From: Firmicutes bacterium HGW-Firmicutes-2
Lineage (GTDB): Bacteria; Bacillota; Clostridia; Lachnospirales; Vallitaleaceae
Direction of reading: 5' to 3'
Assembly (NCBI GenBank): GCA_002841495.1
Contig: PGZV01000003.1
Coordinates: forward strand, 186,001 to 250,000
Length of the DNA stretch: 64,000 nt
The notes under the pieces are model-generated. The model did not search any database. It had not been told where the DNA came from and saw nothing but the letters and a program-made list of their open reading frames with translations. Both the position numbers and the translations under genes were made by a program. Of the stretch, positions 1-10,100 are shown piece by piece. Positions within the stretch are counted from its first letter, which is position 1; each line of letters starts with the position of its first letter.

Positions 1-736
1 TGTCATTTTCATCATAATCTTCACCATATTTTGATTTTAACCCTTTTAAGATAACTTCGTAATCTACCGCTAGAACAAACACACAGTTTTCAATGACAAA
101 AAGATTTTTGAGTACTTCAAGCACTTTAATGGCGAAACTTGGTTGAATCCGGTCCAAGTCGTCAATAAAAAATACAAAACCCTTTTTTGATATGCCATTT
201 TCGGAGTGAACTAATATATCAATTACTTTAGCAATCTTATTTCTAATCTGACTCACATAAGTATGCTCACCTTGATTAAACATACCAAGTGCTTGCTTTC
301 TCGCTTCTTCATCTGCACCCGTCATGCTCATAAGTATGTCTGAAGTTTTGAAAAAGTATCTCTTGAAACTTGAAAAGATATCATCAAATTCCTTTTCTAA
401 TATAATATTCTTTGATTTCGCTATTCGATTAATTTCTTTCAAAATCAAATAGGATAGGTGTTCAATAATGTCTTTTTCTTCACCCTGAAGGTATAACTCC
501 CATGTATTAATCCATATCGCTTCAAATTTTTCATCGCTGTCATGATCACACAACTTTTTCTTAATAATGTTCATGAGAGATGATTTTCCGCTCCCCCATT
601 CACCTTGGAGGGATATGGTAATGGGGGTATCTGAAGTCACGATAAATCTGGTTAAAGCATCAGCATATTTCTCAATATTTAAGTAATCATCTTCTTCATG
701 AATAATCGGAATGTCTCTAATGTCAATTCGGCTCAT
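1..736 (-). CDS. KAP-family P-loop NTPase, 5' part (cut by window edge)
   Basis: The open frame runs without a stop from ATG at 736 to the left edge, giving 245 N-terminal residues. A Walker A motif GEWGSGKSS lies at residues 45-53 and a Walker B motif FVFFIDDLDR near 187-196. This pairing, with the long helical insert between the motifs, is typical of KAP NTPases, which are often membrane-associated or defence-linked ATPases. The start is supported by GAGGG about 6 bp upstream. Nothing to its left is visible, so partners and C-terminal domains are unknown. The family call is firm; a cellular role cannot be given. Confidence 0.8.
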   Translation of the reverse strand, partial: MSRIDIRDIPIIHEEDDYLNIEKYADALTRFIVTSDTPITISLQGEWGSGKSSLMNIIKKKLCDHDSDEKFEAIWINTWELYLQGEEKDIIEHLSYLILKEINRIAKSKNIILEKEFDDIFSSFKRYFFKTSDILMSMTGADEEARKQALGMFNQGEHTYVSQIRNKIAKVIDILVHSENGISKKGFVFFIDDLDRIQPSFAIKVLEVLKNLFVIENCVFVLAVDYEVILKGLKSKYGEDYDEND

Positions 737-989
737 TTCATTCCCTCTCTTTATACCACTTTTTATACAAATATATGTTAGTTGGCTAAGTCAAACTACC
801 ATTGGTATTTAATATATTTCTTAAATAAGTATACACTTTGATGCTATTATTTTCAACAAATCATAAGTACTATTCATCTTTAATAATAAAAATATATTCT
901 CTAATTTGTTATAACATATATTTTTCTGATTTCACACTGTATAACTTTCAGGTTATCCAAAATCTCTTCAAGTAGTGATTCAATAGCTC
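737..989. other. AT-rich intergenic gap without recognised genes
   Basis: This stretch separates the KAP ATPase start from the end of the GNAT gene. It is very AT-rich. I see no convincing small gene, hairpin terminator or repeat in it. It presumably holds the promoter of the ATPase gene. Confidence 0.4.
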
Positions 990-1382
990 CTAGCTATTGT
1001 TTACTTCAAATATGGATCCTTCTCTCTTATATCCAAGCTTTTCATAATATGGATCTACATCACTCATAACATACACCGGTTGATCTGAAAAGTCTTTGCA
1101 CGCTTGTTCTATCAGCCTTTTTCCAATTGAATTTCCACGATACGCTTTTTTGACCAATAAATCATAGACATAGATTCCAAAGCCATCATCATCACGACAA
1201 CGGGCATACCCACATAGAATGTTCTCCATATAAGCCACATAAGTGATGCTGGAGGCCAAAGCTATTATATATTTTTTATAACCTTCAGAGCTATAGTAGT
1301 CAAGCCATTCTTCTCCCTCTTCTTCAATCATGTCAAACAATTGTTGTTCATCTTCTTTACTATATCTTTTTATATCCATCAT
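990..1382 (-). CDS. GNAT-family N-acetyltransferase
   Basis: A 130-residue protein with the GNAT fold signature. The acetyl-CoA binding motif A is visible as VKKAYRGNSIGKRLIEQA near residues 76-93, preceded by a beta strand (GIYVYDLL) and followed by YYEKLGYKREG, the usual C-terminal aromatic stretch of small acetyltransferases. The substrate cannot be inferred. The protein begins MMDIKRY, so either of two adjacent ATG codons could serve as start. It stands alone between the KAP ATPase and the EAL gene. Confidence 0.8.
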   Translation of the reverse strand: MMDIKRYSKEDEQQLFDMIEEEGEEWLDYYSSEGYKKYIIALASSITYVAYMENILCGYARCRDDDGFGIYVYDLLVKKAYRGNSIGKRLIEQACKDFSDQPVYVMSDVDPYYEKLGYKREGSIFEVNNS

Positions 1383-1450
1383 AAACGCCTTTCTATTTTT
1401 TATGCACTGTCAATATTTTTTAAGCGCAGTCAATCTCATTATATTCCTAG

Positions 1451-2509
1451 TCATAGCAATCGTATTTTGGTTACGGGCACTTCCTCAGGTTTTCCAAATA
1501 GGTACCCTTGCATGAGGTCCACTTTTTTTGTTAGTAGATATTGGTACTCCTCAACGGTTTCAATACCTTCTGCTAATATCTTTAATCCTATTTTTTGACC
1601 ATGTTCTATAAACATATCCAGTAGTGCTTGTTTTTTTTCGTCAATATGAATATCACGTATAATGGTCATATCGATTTTCATATAATTCGGTCTTAGTTTG
1701 AGAAGGGAACTTATATCAGAATATCCTGTGCCAATATCATCCAGTGCCGTAGAATAACCTTTACTCTTATAATAATCCAGAATTTGATTTAGATGGCCAA
1801 AATCCACTACTTTTTCAGTCTCTACCACTTCAAAAACTACCTGATCTGGATCTATTGACTCTTCTTCTAAAACTTTTACCGTAGATTGTAGACACAAAGA
1901 AGGTTCGTAAATGGCCGTAGGTATAAAGTTAATGAAAAGTTTTTTTGTTATGCCTTGACTAGAAGCTGATCGTATAGAAGTCTCACGGCAAAGCCGATCC
2001 AGATAAAACAGCAAATCCATCGCTTTTGCCTTTGAGAATAGTTGCTCCGGATTCATCATGGTGTCATCTTTTAGTATGCCTCGGCTTAATGCCTCATAAC
2101 CGTAGATTTCTCCGGTTTTTGACTCAACAATTGGTTGAAAAAGTGTTTTTATGCGAGACTCCTTAATAATAGATGCTACTTCCTGTCCTTGATAGAGTAC
2201 TTGCCACTCTAATAGACTTCTATAATGCTTTAGAGACGAATACTTCAGTTCATCTCCCTTTTTCAATGCTAGAATCTTAACATCCTTTTGTTCTATAGAA
2301 TTAAAGACAAAAGTACTTAAATAATTAATCAAATCCTCGAATTCTACCTGTTTTAACAAGTAGCCTTCATCAACTTGTTCGAAATGATAACCTTTTTTTT
2401 CAAGTGCATGTTCAAATAATTCTCTAAGATGATCGGTTGGAAGATTCATATATACATCCGAATTGGTAAAGAAGAGTTCCGGTAGTTTTTCGCATCTATT
2501 ACAACTCAT
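1451..2509 (-). CDS. EAL-domain cyclic-di-GMP phosphodiesterase
   Basis: A 352-residue cytoplasmic protein. Residues 1-110 form an uncharacterised N-terminal region beginning with a CNRC cysteine pair; the rest is an EAL domain that should hydrolyse c-di-GMP to pGpG. The active-site set appears intact: EAL at 139-141, NFIP, FEVVE, DDIGTGYS, YMKID, LAEGIE and QGYLFGKP. The ATG overlaps the stop of the upstream AlkC-like gene by 4 bp, so the two are probably translationally coupled. That coupling to a DNA repair gene is unusual and its meaning is unknown. The N-terminal CxxC could bind metal or sense redox state, which is speculation. Confidence 0.92.
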   Translation of the reverse strand: MSCNRCEKLPELFFTNSDVYMNLPTDHLRELFEHALEKKGYHFEQVDEGYLLKQVEFEDLINYLSTFVFNSIEQKDVKILALKKGDELKYSSLKHYRSLLEWQVLYQGQEVASIIKESRIKTLFQPIVESKTGEIYGYEALSRGILKDDTMMNPEQLFSKAKAMDLLFYLDRLCRETSIRSASSQGITKKLFINFIPTAIYEPSLCLQSTVKVLEEESIDPDQVVFEVVETEKVVDFGHLNQILDYYKSKGYSTALDDIGTGYSDISSLLKLRPNYMKIDMTIIRDIHIDEKKQALLDMFIEHGQKIGLKILAEGIETVEEYQYLLTKKVDLMQGYLFGKPEEVPVTKIRLL

Positions 2510-3297
2510 AAAACACCTCCTTCTGTCAATTCATTATGATCTGTATCACTAAAAATGCTGATTTTTCTTGTTGCCCGTTTAATAATCCATTTTGTGTTTT
2601 TGTTATTTGAATGATTCCATTCTTCTATTAGTGCTACCGTTGGCGTCTTGTTGACTTTTAACCAATCGGTTAAGTGGTTTGCTACTGATTTCTTAACAAA
2701 CATTACGTCATCTTCTTTTAACTTTTCTAATATCTTAAATACCGGTTCCGGATGATCAATGAATGTATCCAGTTTTGTAGCCCAGGGAAGCTTTGGTCTT
2801 AATCCTTCACTGGACAATCTTCTAAGGTGAAAGTTATCAGAATCTGCCCATTTTGTCATTTTCTCTATTGCCTGCTCCGGATACAACCTTATAAAAGGTC
2901 TTACCGCATATTCACCTGTATTTCTTTTTGTAATCTCTTCAATCATAAACATAGACGTATCAAAATAATCTAAGCCATATTTCTCAACATACTTTCCAAG
3001 TGGTAGAATCCAATAGAACTCTTTGAACATGCCTGTTTCGTTCTTGTTTTCTTCACCCAAAATAGCTACAAGAATCTTTGCTGCTTCTTCAAATGCCTCG
3101 GGCAAGTATCTATAGAGCTCATCTGCATGTAATTCTACTCTTTTTGAATAGCTAAGGCCCTCACACTTTCTACTAATAGCCTGGATATATTCTTTTTTAG
3201 GAAACTCTTTATAAACATCAAGAATTCTAACCGCCAAGAACTCTGCTAGATTTGTACCATAATACTTTGAAATACTTCGATCATTATCTTTTTCCAC
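2506..3297 (-). CDS. AlkC-like DNA alkylation repair protein (HEAT-like repeats)
   Basis: A 263-residue, all-helical protein. It carries a block resembling the AlkC/AlkD family, HLRRLSSEGLRPKLPWA near residues 157-173, followed by a HEAT-like helix pair ending VKKSVANHLTDWLK. Members of this superfamily are DNA glycosylases that remove alkylated bases such as 3-methyladenine. The SEGLRPKLPW and SVANHL signatures look more like AlkC than AlkD. Length is normal for the catalytic HEAT core. The gene overlaps the downstream EAL gene by 4 bp. Confidence 0.75.
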   Translation of the reverse strand: MEKDNDRSISKYYGTNLAEFLAVRILDVYKEFPKKEYIQAISRKCEGLSYSKRVELHADELYRYLPEAFEEAAKILVAILGEENKNETGMFKEFYWILPLGKYVEKYGLDYFDTSMFMIEEITKRNTGEYAVRPFIRLYPEQAIEKMTKWADSDNFHLRRLSSEGLRPKLPWATKLDTFIDHPEPVFKILEKLKEDDVMFVKKSVANHLTDWLKVNKTPTVALIEEWNHSNNKNTKWIIKRATRKISIFSDTDHNELTEGGVL

Positions 3298-3390
3298 TTT
3301 TTCACATCCTCATGTCGTAATTCTAATATCATTCCTTTAATGTTTATTCTACCATAGTCTTAAAAGATAAATCAATTTTAGCTAAGAAAA

Positions 3391-3438
3391 GCCCCTTATA
3401 ATAACAGTTCTACTATTTGCACTGTCAATATAAGGGGC
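3391..3438 (-). terminator. Hairpin terminator after the merR gene and tandem repeat
   Basis: On the minus strand GCCCCTTATA pairs with TATAAGGGGC across a 28-bp loop and is followed by TTTTCTT. The loop itself can form an inner ACAGT/ACTGT stem. It lies downstream of the merR gene and of the 125-bp repeats. Confidence 0.65.
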
Positions 3439-3474
3439 CTATATTTTTATATTAGTTTCATTCGTGTTGCTATT

Positions 3475-3732
3475 TTTTCTTGTTCTCTAGGAAAGTCGTA
3501 CTACAGTTTTCAGCCTTGAAACATGGCTGAATACGTCAAGGACATTTCCTGTCGAACCGTTCAGAAATATGAGCAGAGCTCATAACGAAGCGGGGCTTCT
3601 TTTCTTGTTCTCTAAGAAAGTCGTACTACAGTATTCAGCCTTGAAACATGGCTGAATACGTCAAGGACATTTCCTATCGAACCGTTCAGAAATATGAGCA
3701 GAGCTCATAACGAAGCGGGGCTTCTTTTCTTG
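3475..3732. repeat. Two 125-bp tandem repeat units plus an 8-bp partial third
   Basis: Copy 1 spans about 3475-3599 and copy 2 about 3600-3724; I count three mismatches. Bases 3725-3732 begin a third copy. Each unit holds two small stem-loops, TTCAGCC/GGCTGAA and ATGAGC/GCTCAT, and ends in CGAAGCGGGGCTTCTTTTCTTG on the plus strand. The right end of copy 2 forms the last codons of the merR gene. No function is known to me. It may be a dispersed intergenic element or a local duplication of the merR 3' end. Confidence 0.85.
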
Positions 3733-4538
3733 ACTGGATAGCATACTTCCGTTACCCATTCATCAGCATTTGGTGTCTGTGCCGGACTTACATGATAAAT
3801 GCAAAACATAGCGCCATCAAACTCATACTTATTGTCATTGACCCAATTTGCTACGACTTGGTTAACTTCTGTGATTTGATCATAGCTACCCTTGTAGATT
3901 GCTGAAGCGATTTCTATAGCAGGAACCGTTTTGAACACTACATTCTCTGTATTTTGATATTTGTCTTTAAGGGCCATTTGTATCTCAACATCTACATCCT
4001 GCTCTTTATAGTCTTCATCATGAAAAATTGCAAGGCTATAACATGGGTCATCTGGTTGTAAATGCATTCCACCTGTCTCAGCCATCATTGTATTCCATAG
4101 TAGACCCTCTTGATCGTATGATGGAATAACCTTTCTTACACTGGCAACATATCTTTCCGGCAATGTCTTTAATACTACATTATAATTCATAAATGTGTCA
4201 TCCTTTCTCAACCGATTAATGGTTGTTTCAAGGAGTCGTAAACGATGCTTGTTTTCTTCTGCTTGAGCTTCAATTTCTATCATTTTTATTGATAAAAACT
4301 CGGCTAGTGCTTTCGTATCATCATATTTAATCAATATTTCCAAGATTGTCGAAAGACCAAATCCCATATCCTTAAGTGCTATGATTCTAGCAGCAATTTG
4401 CAACTGTTCCTCACCATAGTACCTGTAATTATTAGAAACATCAATACTTTGTGGTACTAACAAACCTAGGGCATCATAATGCCTCAGCATCCTTATACTA
4501 ATCCTTGATAATTTTGAAAAATCACCTATTTTTAACAT
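3705..4538 (-). CDS. MerR-family regulator with GyrI-like effector domain
   Basis: A 277-residue protein. Residues 1-70 are a MerR winged helix, starting MLKIGDFSKLSRISIRMLRH and containing the YRYY wing. A dimerising coiled coil occupies about 75-115. The rest resembles the GyrI-like/AraC effector-binding domain (MLKTLPERYVASVRK-type strand, ICYP-like end). Such proteins usually respond to small hydrophobic ligands and activate efflux or detoxification genes. The last six residues after CYPVKK come from the adjoining 125-bp repeat, so the native C-terminus may have been altered. Its targets are not evident. Confidence 0.88.
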   Translation of the reverse strand: MLKIGDFSKLSRISIRMLRHYDALGLLVPQSIDVSNNYRYYGEEQLQIAARIIALKDMGFGLSTILEILIKYDDTKALAEFLSIKMIEIEAQAEENKHRLRLLETTINRLRKDDTFMNYNVVLKTLPERYVASVRKVIPSYDQEGLLWNTMMAETGGMHLQPDDPCYSLAIFHDEDYKEQDVDVEIQMALKDKYQNTENVVFKTVPAIEIASAIYKGSYDQITEVNQVVANWVNDNKYEFDGAMFCIYHVSPAQTPNADEWVTEVCYPVKKRSPASL

Positions 4539-4670
4539 TTATTTTACCTCACATATATGTGTTTTCTTGAGCTCATCTTTATTATAAAGTGTACCATAAT
4601 GTGAGGGTCAATATAAATATTATATTTTTCGAAAATTAAAGAAATTAGTACCGATGCTCGAACCACAAGA

Positions 4671-4702
4671 ACCGTCCCCGGTTAGAAGACCGCCCGGTTA
4701 GA
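4671..4702. repeat. Short imperfect direct repeat over the GH94 stop codon
   Basis: ACCGTCCCCGGTTAGA at 4671-4686 is followed by ACCGCCCGGTTAGA at 4689-4702. On the minus strand this contains GGGGACGGTTCTTGTG, a string that from memory resembles palindromic repeats scattered in clostridial genomes. The second copy supplies the stop codon of the GH94 gene. Confidence 0.5.
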
Positions 4703-7100
4703 CAACAACCACATGAATTTTTCCATCATCTGTTAATTTAATCCTATTACCTTCAATCTTCTCTCCGTCAAGGAGGAGTCCTTCAGCCACCATAACCCCT
4801 TTACTACGACTCTCTACTCTTATTTCATAAACCGTCGTTTTATACTTATATGTTATCGTATAGTCACCAAAACTTGTAGGCGTTGTCGGATCAATGATCA
4901 GCTCATCCTCTTCTTTTCTAATACCCAAAAACCAGTGAACCAATCCTTGATACATCCAACCCGCCGAACCCGTATACCAACTCCATCCACCCCTACCTGT
5001 ATAAGGCGCGCTTAGAGAAATGTCAGCAATCATAACGTAAGGTTCTTTTTCATACTTGAGTGACTCTCTCTTACTCGAAGTGATATGGATCGGATTGAGT
5101 ATGGTAAAAAGTGTGTCCGCCAGACTATAATCACGAATCATCGTACTGGCTATAGCCAGCCAAACCGCTGCATGGGTATACTGACCTCCATTTTCCCTAA
5201 TCCCTGGGTAGTAATTTTTGATATACCCCGGGTTTTTGTCTGTTTTATCAAAAGGTGGTGCTAGTAGTAGGGAAATACCGTCTTCTTCTCTGACCAGATA
5301 TCGTACTGCTGATTGCATTGCAACTTCAGACTTGTCTTTCTGTGCGCCTTTTGATATCACACTCCAAGACTGACTAATGGAGTCAATTCGGCATTCAGTG
5401 TTTTCTTTTGAACCCAACTTACTATAATCATCATAAAAGGCTCTAAGGTACCAATCACCATCCCATGAATGTTCCTCAATATTTGCAAGTAGTGTCTTTC
5501 TCATTTCCTCAAATTTTTCAGCACTATCAAGGTCCCCTTCATAATGACAAAGCGGTATAAAATCACCTAATACAGTATATAGAAACCAGGCCAACCAAAC
5601 ACTTTCTCCTGTTCCCTCTATACCTACCATGTTCATACCATCGTTCCAATCACCGCCGCCCATTAAAGGAAGTCCATGCTTGCCAAACTCTGTATGAAGA
5701 ATTGTAAGTTTACAATGTTCATAAACACTGGCAGAAATCTCAGATTTTTCAGCTGTAACCATGGCTTCATGCTGGCCATCTTCAAGAAATGGTCCTTTGA
5801 TGTAATGCACGTTCTCTTTTAGGATCGTATAATCTCCAGTGCTACGGATATAAGCCGAAGTTGTGTAGGGTAACCATAATAAATCATCTGTTATTTTCGT
5901 ACGAACACCTACACCCATGGGCATATGCCACCAATGTTGAACATCCCCCTCCTCAAACTGCCGACTACAAGCAATTAAGATTTGATTTTTTAGTGCTGTT
6001 GGATCCGTAATTAAAAGAGAAAGTGCATCTTGAAGTTGATCTCTAAATCCGTAAGCACCACCACATTGATAAAAGGCAGCTCTTGCATTAATCCTACAAG
6101 ATATTGTTTGATATAATAGCCAACCGTTAACCATAATGTCGATTGCCCGGTCATTTGTCTTGACTTGAATGGTTCCAAGTATCTCTTCCCAGTAATCGTT
6201 TACTCTTTTTAGCTCCTTTGTAACTTTGCTTAAATCTTTATACTTATATCTTAGTTTGCTGATTTCTTCTAGATGAACACTTTGTCCTAGCCCAAAAATG
6301 ATGGTTTTACTCTCATTTGGCTTCATTGATATGGATACTTGTATAGCACCACAAGAGTCGTAAGACACACCGGTATTGTTGGATAATTTGATGTCAAGAC
6401 CTTCCGGATTCAATATCGAACCTTTTCGACCTAAAAATTCATGTCGATCACCTGTATATCCTATAATCATCTCACTGGTAAACATAAAGGCGTTGTGTTT
6501 GCGAAAGTGATAGTTATAAATACTTTTTGCACTCAAGTATTCATGCTCATTGTTATATTCTGTTAAAATATAGGGATTGGTTTGCTCTCTTTCAGTTCCA
6601 AGAACCCATTCTACATAATAGGTAAGACCCATAAACCTTTCTCTATCAGAATGATTTGTAAGTTTTAGTTCCCAAATCTTAACAGGTTCATCCAGTGGTG
6701 TGAACACTGTTAATTCCTGTTCAATGCTTTCCTCTTCATGATAAAACTTTGAGTACCCAAAGCCGTGTCGAACCAAATAGGTTCCCCTGTCCGTTTTACC
6801 TAATGAGGTGGGTGTCATGACCTTTCCGCTTATTTCATCTTTTATGTATATGGCTTCTGATGCTTTGTCAATGACAGGATCGTTGGACCAAGGTGTTATC
6901 TTATTCTCCCTGCTATTCGTTGCCCAAGTGAATCCGGCACCAGACTCCGATATATGAAATCCGAAGTTCTTGTTTGCAATTACATTAATCCAAGGCGCTG
7001 GTGGCTTGTTTTTACCTTCAAGAAGAATCTCATATTCACTTCCATCTTTTACAAACCCACCAAAACCATTAAAAAATTCATATTCATTATCAAGATTCAA
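4698..7100 (-). CDS. GH94 phosphorylase-type domain, C-terminal partner of a split cyclic beta-1,2-glucan synthase
   Basis: An 800-residue GH94 (alpha/alpha)6-barrel protein. It opens with FNGFGGFVKDGSEY and PAPWINVIANKNFGFHISES, sequences typical of the C-terminal GH94 region of NdvB/Cgs proteins rather than free cellobiose phosphorylases. The catalytic acid region is GGGDWNDGMN near residue 480 and the barrel ends with GGQYTHAAVW. In full-length synthases this domain phosphorolyses beta-1,2-glucan and sets chain length. The start is TTG at 7100, with AAGGAGG nine bases upstream. The gene begins 25 bp after the stop of the 2035-residue partner and in another frame. A stand-alone 1,2-beta-oligoglucan phosphorylase role remains possible. 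Confidence 0.88.
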   Translation of the reverse strand: MNLDNEYEFFNGFGGFVKDGSEYEILLEGKNKPPAPWINVIANKNFGFHISESGAGFTWATNSRENKITPWSNDPVIDKASEAIYIKDEISGKVMTPTSLGKTDRGTYLVRHGFGYSKFYHEEESIEQELTVFTPLDEPVKIWELKLTNHSDRERFMGLTYYVEWVLGTEREQTNPYILTEYNNEHEYLSAKSIYNYHFRKHNAFMFTSEMIIGYTGDRHEFLGRKGSILNPEGLDIKLSNNTGVSYDSCGAIQVSISMKPNESKTIIFGLGQSVHLEEISKLRYKYKDLSKVTKELKRVNDYWEEILGTIQVKTNDRAIDIMVNGWLLYQTISCRINARAAFYQCGGAYGFRDQLQDALSLLITDPTALKNQILIACSRQFEEGDVQHWWHMPMGVGVRTKITDDLLWLPYTTSAYIRSTGDYTILKENVHYIKGPFLEDGQHEAMVTAEKSEISASVYEHCKLTILHTEFGKHGLPLMGGGDWNDGMNMVGIEGTGESVWLAWFLYTVLGDFIPLCHYEGDLDSAEKFEEMRKTLLANIEEHSWDGDWYLRAFYDDYSKLGSKENTECRIDSISQSWSVISKGAQKDKSEVAMQSAVRYLVREEDGISLLLAPPFDKTDKNPGYIKNYYPGIRENGGQYTHAAVWLAIASTMIRDYSLADTLFTILNPIHITSSKRESLKYEKEPYVMIADISLSAPYTGRGGWSWYTGSAGWMYQGLVHWFLGIRKEEDELIIDPTTPTSFGDYTITYKYKTTVYEIRVESRSKGVMVAEGLLLDGEKIEGNRIKLTDDGKIHVVVV

Positions 7101-7125
7101 GTTTATTCGCCTCCTTCTGTTTTTT

Positions 7126-10100
7126 CTATATTTCTACAACTTCTTCAATAATCTCTTTTAATGTCTCTTTAATATTTCTAAAGTAAATACCAGTTTTTTC
7201 ATTAAAGACAACTCTTGCAACTGTGAACAGTAAATCCAGCTCAGCTGGGATGACTTGATTCGAGTGTAGTATGAAAAGACTGGGTCTGTCTCTACTTTCA
7301 TCATAGATTCTAAGTGAGGATGTCATATCATTTAACAAATCATGTAGTTCTTGTATATAGCCATGCTTTGCCTCACTGAGGATAATCAAGTCAACTTTGA
7401 CCTGGTTGATTCTTAAATATTCATAAGCCTTTAATACATCTCGTATGACACTTGCCGCTTCAATCGATTTGACCGTTAACAACATAATTGGATTATCACC
7501 TGACACGCCAAATTTCCATAAGAAGCTTTGGTTTTTCCAATTCCGTCTAATATTTTCTGCTGGCCCCCTGTAATAGCCTGAAGGATAGAATAAAGGACTA
7601 ATTAAATCTTGGAAAGCATTTAATTGTTTTCTTGAAATATCTAAGTATTTGAGCTCGATTGCACTTTGAAGTCTGAACTTTTCAAACATATTATCTATTC
7701 TATAATCAACACTTAACTCGTCGCTTATGGCGATGGCCTCTTCTTTGCTTTTACTCACTCCCGTTATAAAGGAAACACTTGTTGATTCTCCTTCTGCTAG
7801 AGCAATATTTACCCGTAGACTCATAATGGGATCATTACAAAATCCTGTGCTATTAGAAAGTAATATGCTATCTACAACGGTAACCGGGTTCATTAAAGTA
7901 TTATTTCTACCTATGAATTTCAATCGGTCATTCTCATATGCTACATTCTTCGATAGATTTACATCGGTTTTTACCATATGCATTAAGTATGGATTATTGC
8001 CCTCTTTATTGCTTCGTCGTCTAGATAAGAAAATACCATGTTCTTCGATATACTCGCTTTCTATAAAAAGCTTATTAAAGGCAGGGTGACTCAGTTCAGC
8101 AAGAAAACGATCGCCAACGACTTCCATATAACTTGTTAATTCAAGTTGTTTTAGATCGTGCCCATTATTGGTCAAAGTCACTTTTCGAATCTCCAGATTA
8201 TAATTTGGAGAAAGACTCACTTCTGTATGTGTAATTATATCACCATCTGTTCTTTTGAATTCAGCCTTATGAGGGTGAAAAATGGCTTCATAATCTTCAG
8301 GTTCTTTTTTTGTAGGGTTATAAGTTGTGCTCCATACTGAATTTTTATTCATATCTTTGATATAAATGTAATTACCTGTATTGGCATAAAGATCTGATCG
8401 CCATCTATAAAGCATCATATCATCATAACTGCTAAAGCCATCCCCATCCGAAGTGATCATAAGAGAATAGTTGTTATTGCTAAAATATCTGGCTACGGCT
8501 ATTTTAGGTGCAACACTATTAACATAACGATTGCTAAGTACATCTTCTTCCAATTCCATTTTTCTGATTTTTATCGTGTAGCCTCTCTTGGCTATAGATA
8601 TAAAGTGGGATTGACGTTTTTCCTCAAGCAATACCTCTGTGGCTTTTACCATAGCTTCTGCATGGAATCTCGTACGCATGATGCCATTATTCAAATAATT
8701 ATTAATAGCTACAAGATTCATACCTTGATGATGGGCCATAAATGATCGAACGATACAATAGGGTGTCTCGTACTCCGGATCCGGACCATTAAAGTCTATA
8801 GCTTCATAGTACCCATAAGTACCGAAAGCACCCAAATCTGACATTCTCCTAAGATTCGACATGGCTTCCTCACTCACATACTCAAGTGCAAGAAATGTAG
8901 CATATGGCGCTACTACTAAGGGCTCTTTGAGAGCCGGTTGCAGACGTAGCTTAGGTATACCAAATGCCTTGTATTGATAATTGGCATCTAAATCAAACCG
9001 ATAGTACTGAGACTCAGATATGCCCCATGGTATGGACATATGTTTAGCATAATTCATATGTTGTAATACTGCTGCTTTAGATGTTTCAGCATATACTGAG
9101 CCATCATATTCCTTCATAACTAGGTTTGGCATGAGGTATTCAAACATGGTGCCACTCCATGAAACAAAACAAGGTAAACCATCAATCATGGTAAAAGGGC
9201 GGCCCAACTTGCTCCAATGTTTTAACGGCACCTCACCTCTAGCAATGGCTATAAAACTTGTTAGTGATGATTCTGAAGCCATTAAGTCGTAACATCCTGC
9301 ATCTTTTGTTTGAGACGATACATGATAACCGATGTGAAATAGTAACCGTTTTTCATTGTATAAAAATCTAAACTCAGCTTCTTTAAGCATCGTATCTATT
9401 GTATGTCTAATCGCTTCAATTCTGTTAACCATATCATTTGCAGCGTCATTATCTTCTAGTGCCAGCTGTCCTAAGGTAGGACAATCCGAGAAGGGCATAC
9501 TTTCCAAGTTAAATACCTCTGCCTCGTTTATGATTATATCTAAACTACTTAGCAGTTCTCCTATTCTATGAGAACTCTCACCCAATTTCTGTTCATTGCT
9601 TTTTATAAGCGCTCTTATGTCCGAAAGATCAGCCGAGAATTCTCCTATTGTACTGTAGTTTTCTTTTAATAACATATTTGTTTGACTCGTTTTTAATGTG
9701 TGCCTAAGCTCCGAGACTAGGTCGGAAGTAAAGATAGGTGTATCTATTTGTTCTAGAATACCATTCTTTAAGGCTATTAGGTGACCAAAGAAGTTCCCGC
9801 TGTCTACCGTAGATATATAATCCGGATGTAATATTTCAAGGGTGCTCGTGTTGTACCAATTATAAAGATGTCCTTTCCATTTTGGCAGAGCGCCTAAAGT
9901 CTCCAGTAGTCTTTCCTCATCAGCAATCATGGAACTTAAAGTCTCAAAACCAAAGTCTCTTGCTGAAAGTGTGGCCAGAAGTTGGAGACCAATATTTGTT
10001 GGAGACGTTTTATTTGATAGCTTTTCTTTAGGTGCGTACTGATAATTATCCGGACATAAATAGTTATTGTCTTTTGTTGCATGATCTTTGAAAAAGAGCC

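Noticed and set aside
1400-1440. A possible repeat: CACTGTCAATAT near 1404 and again near 3420
   Set aside because: The match is about a dozen bases in AT-rich sequence with no further similarity; chance is the simplest explanation.
3475-3732. A short CRISPR array
   Set aside because: The units are 125 bp with no variable spacers between them and no cas genes are present; it is a simple tandem duplication.
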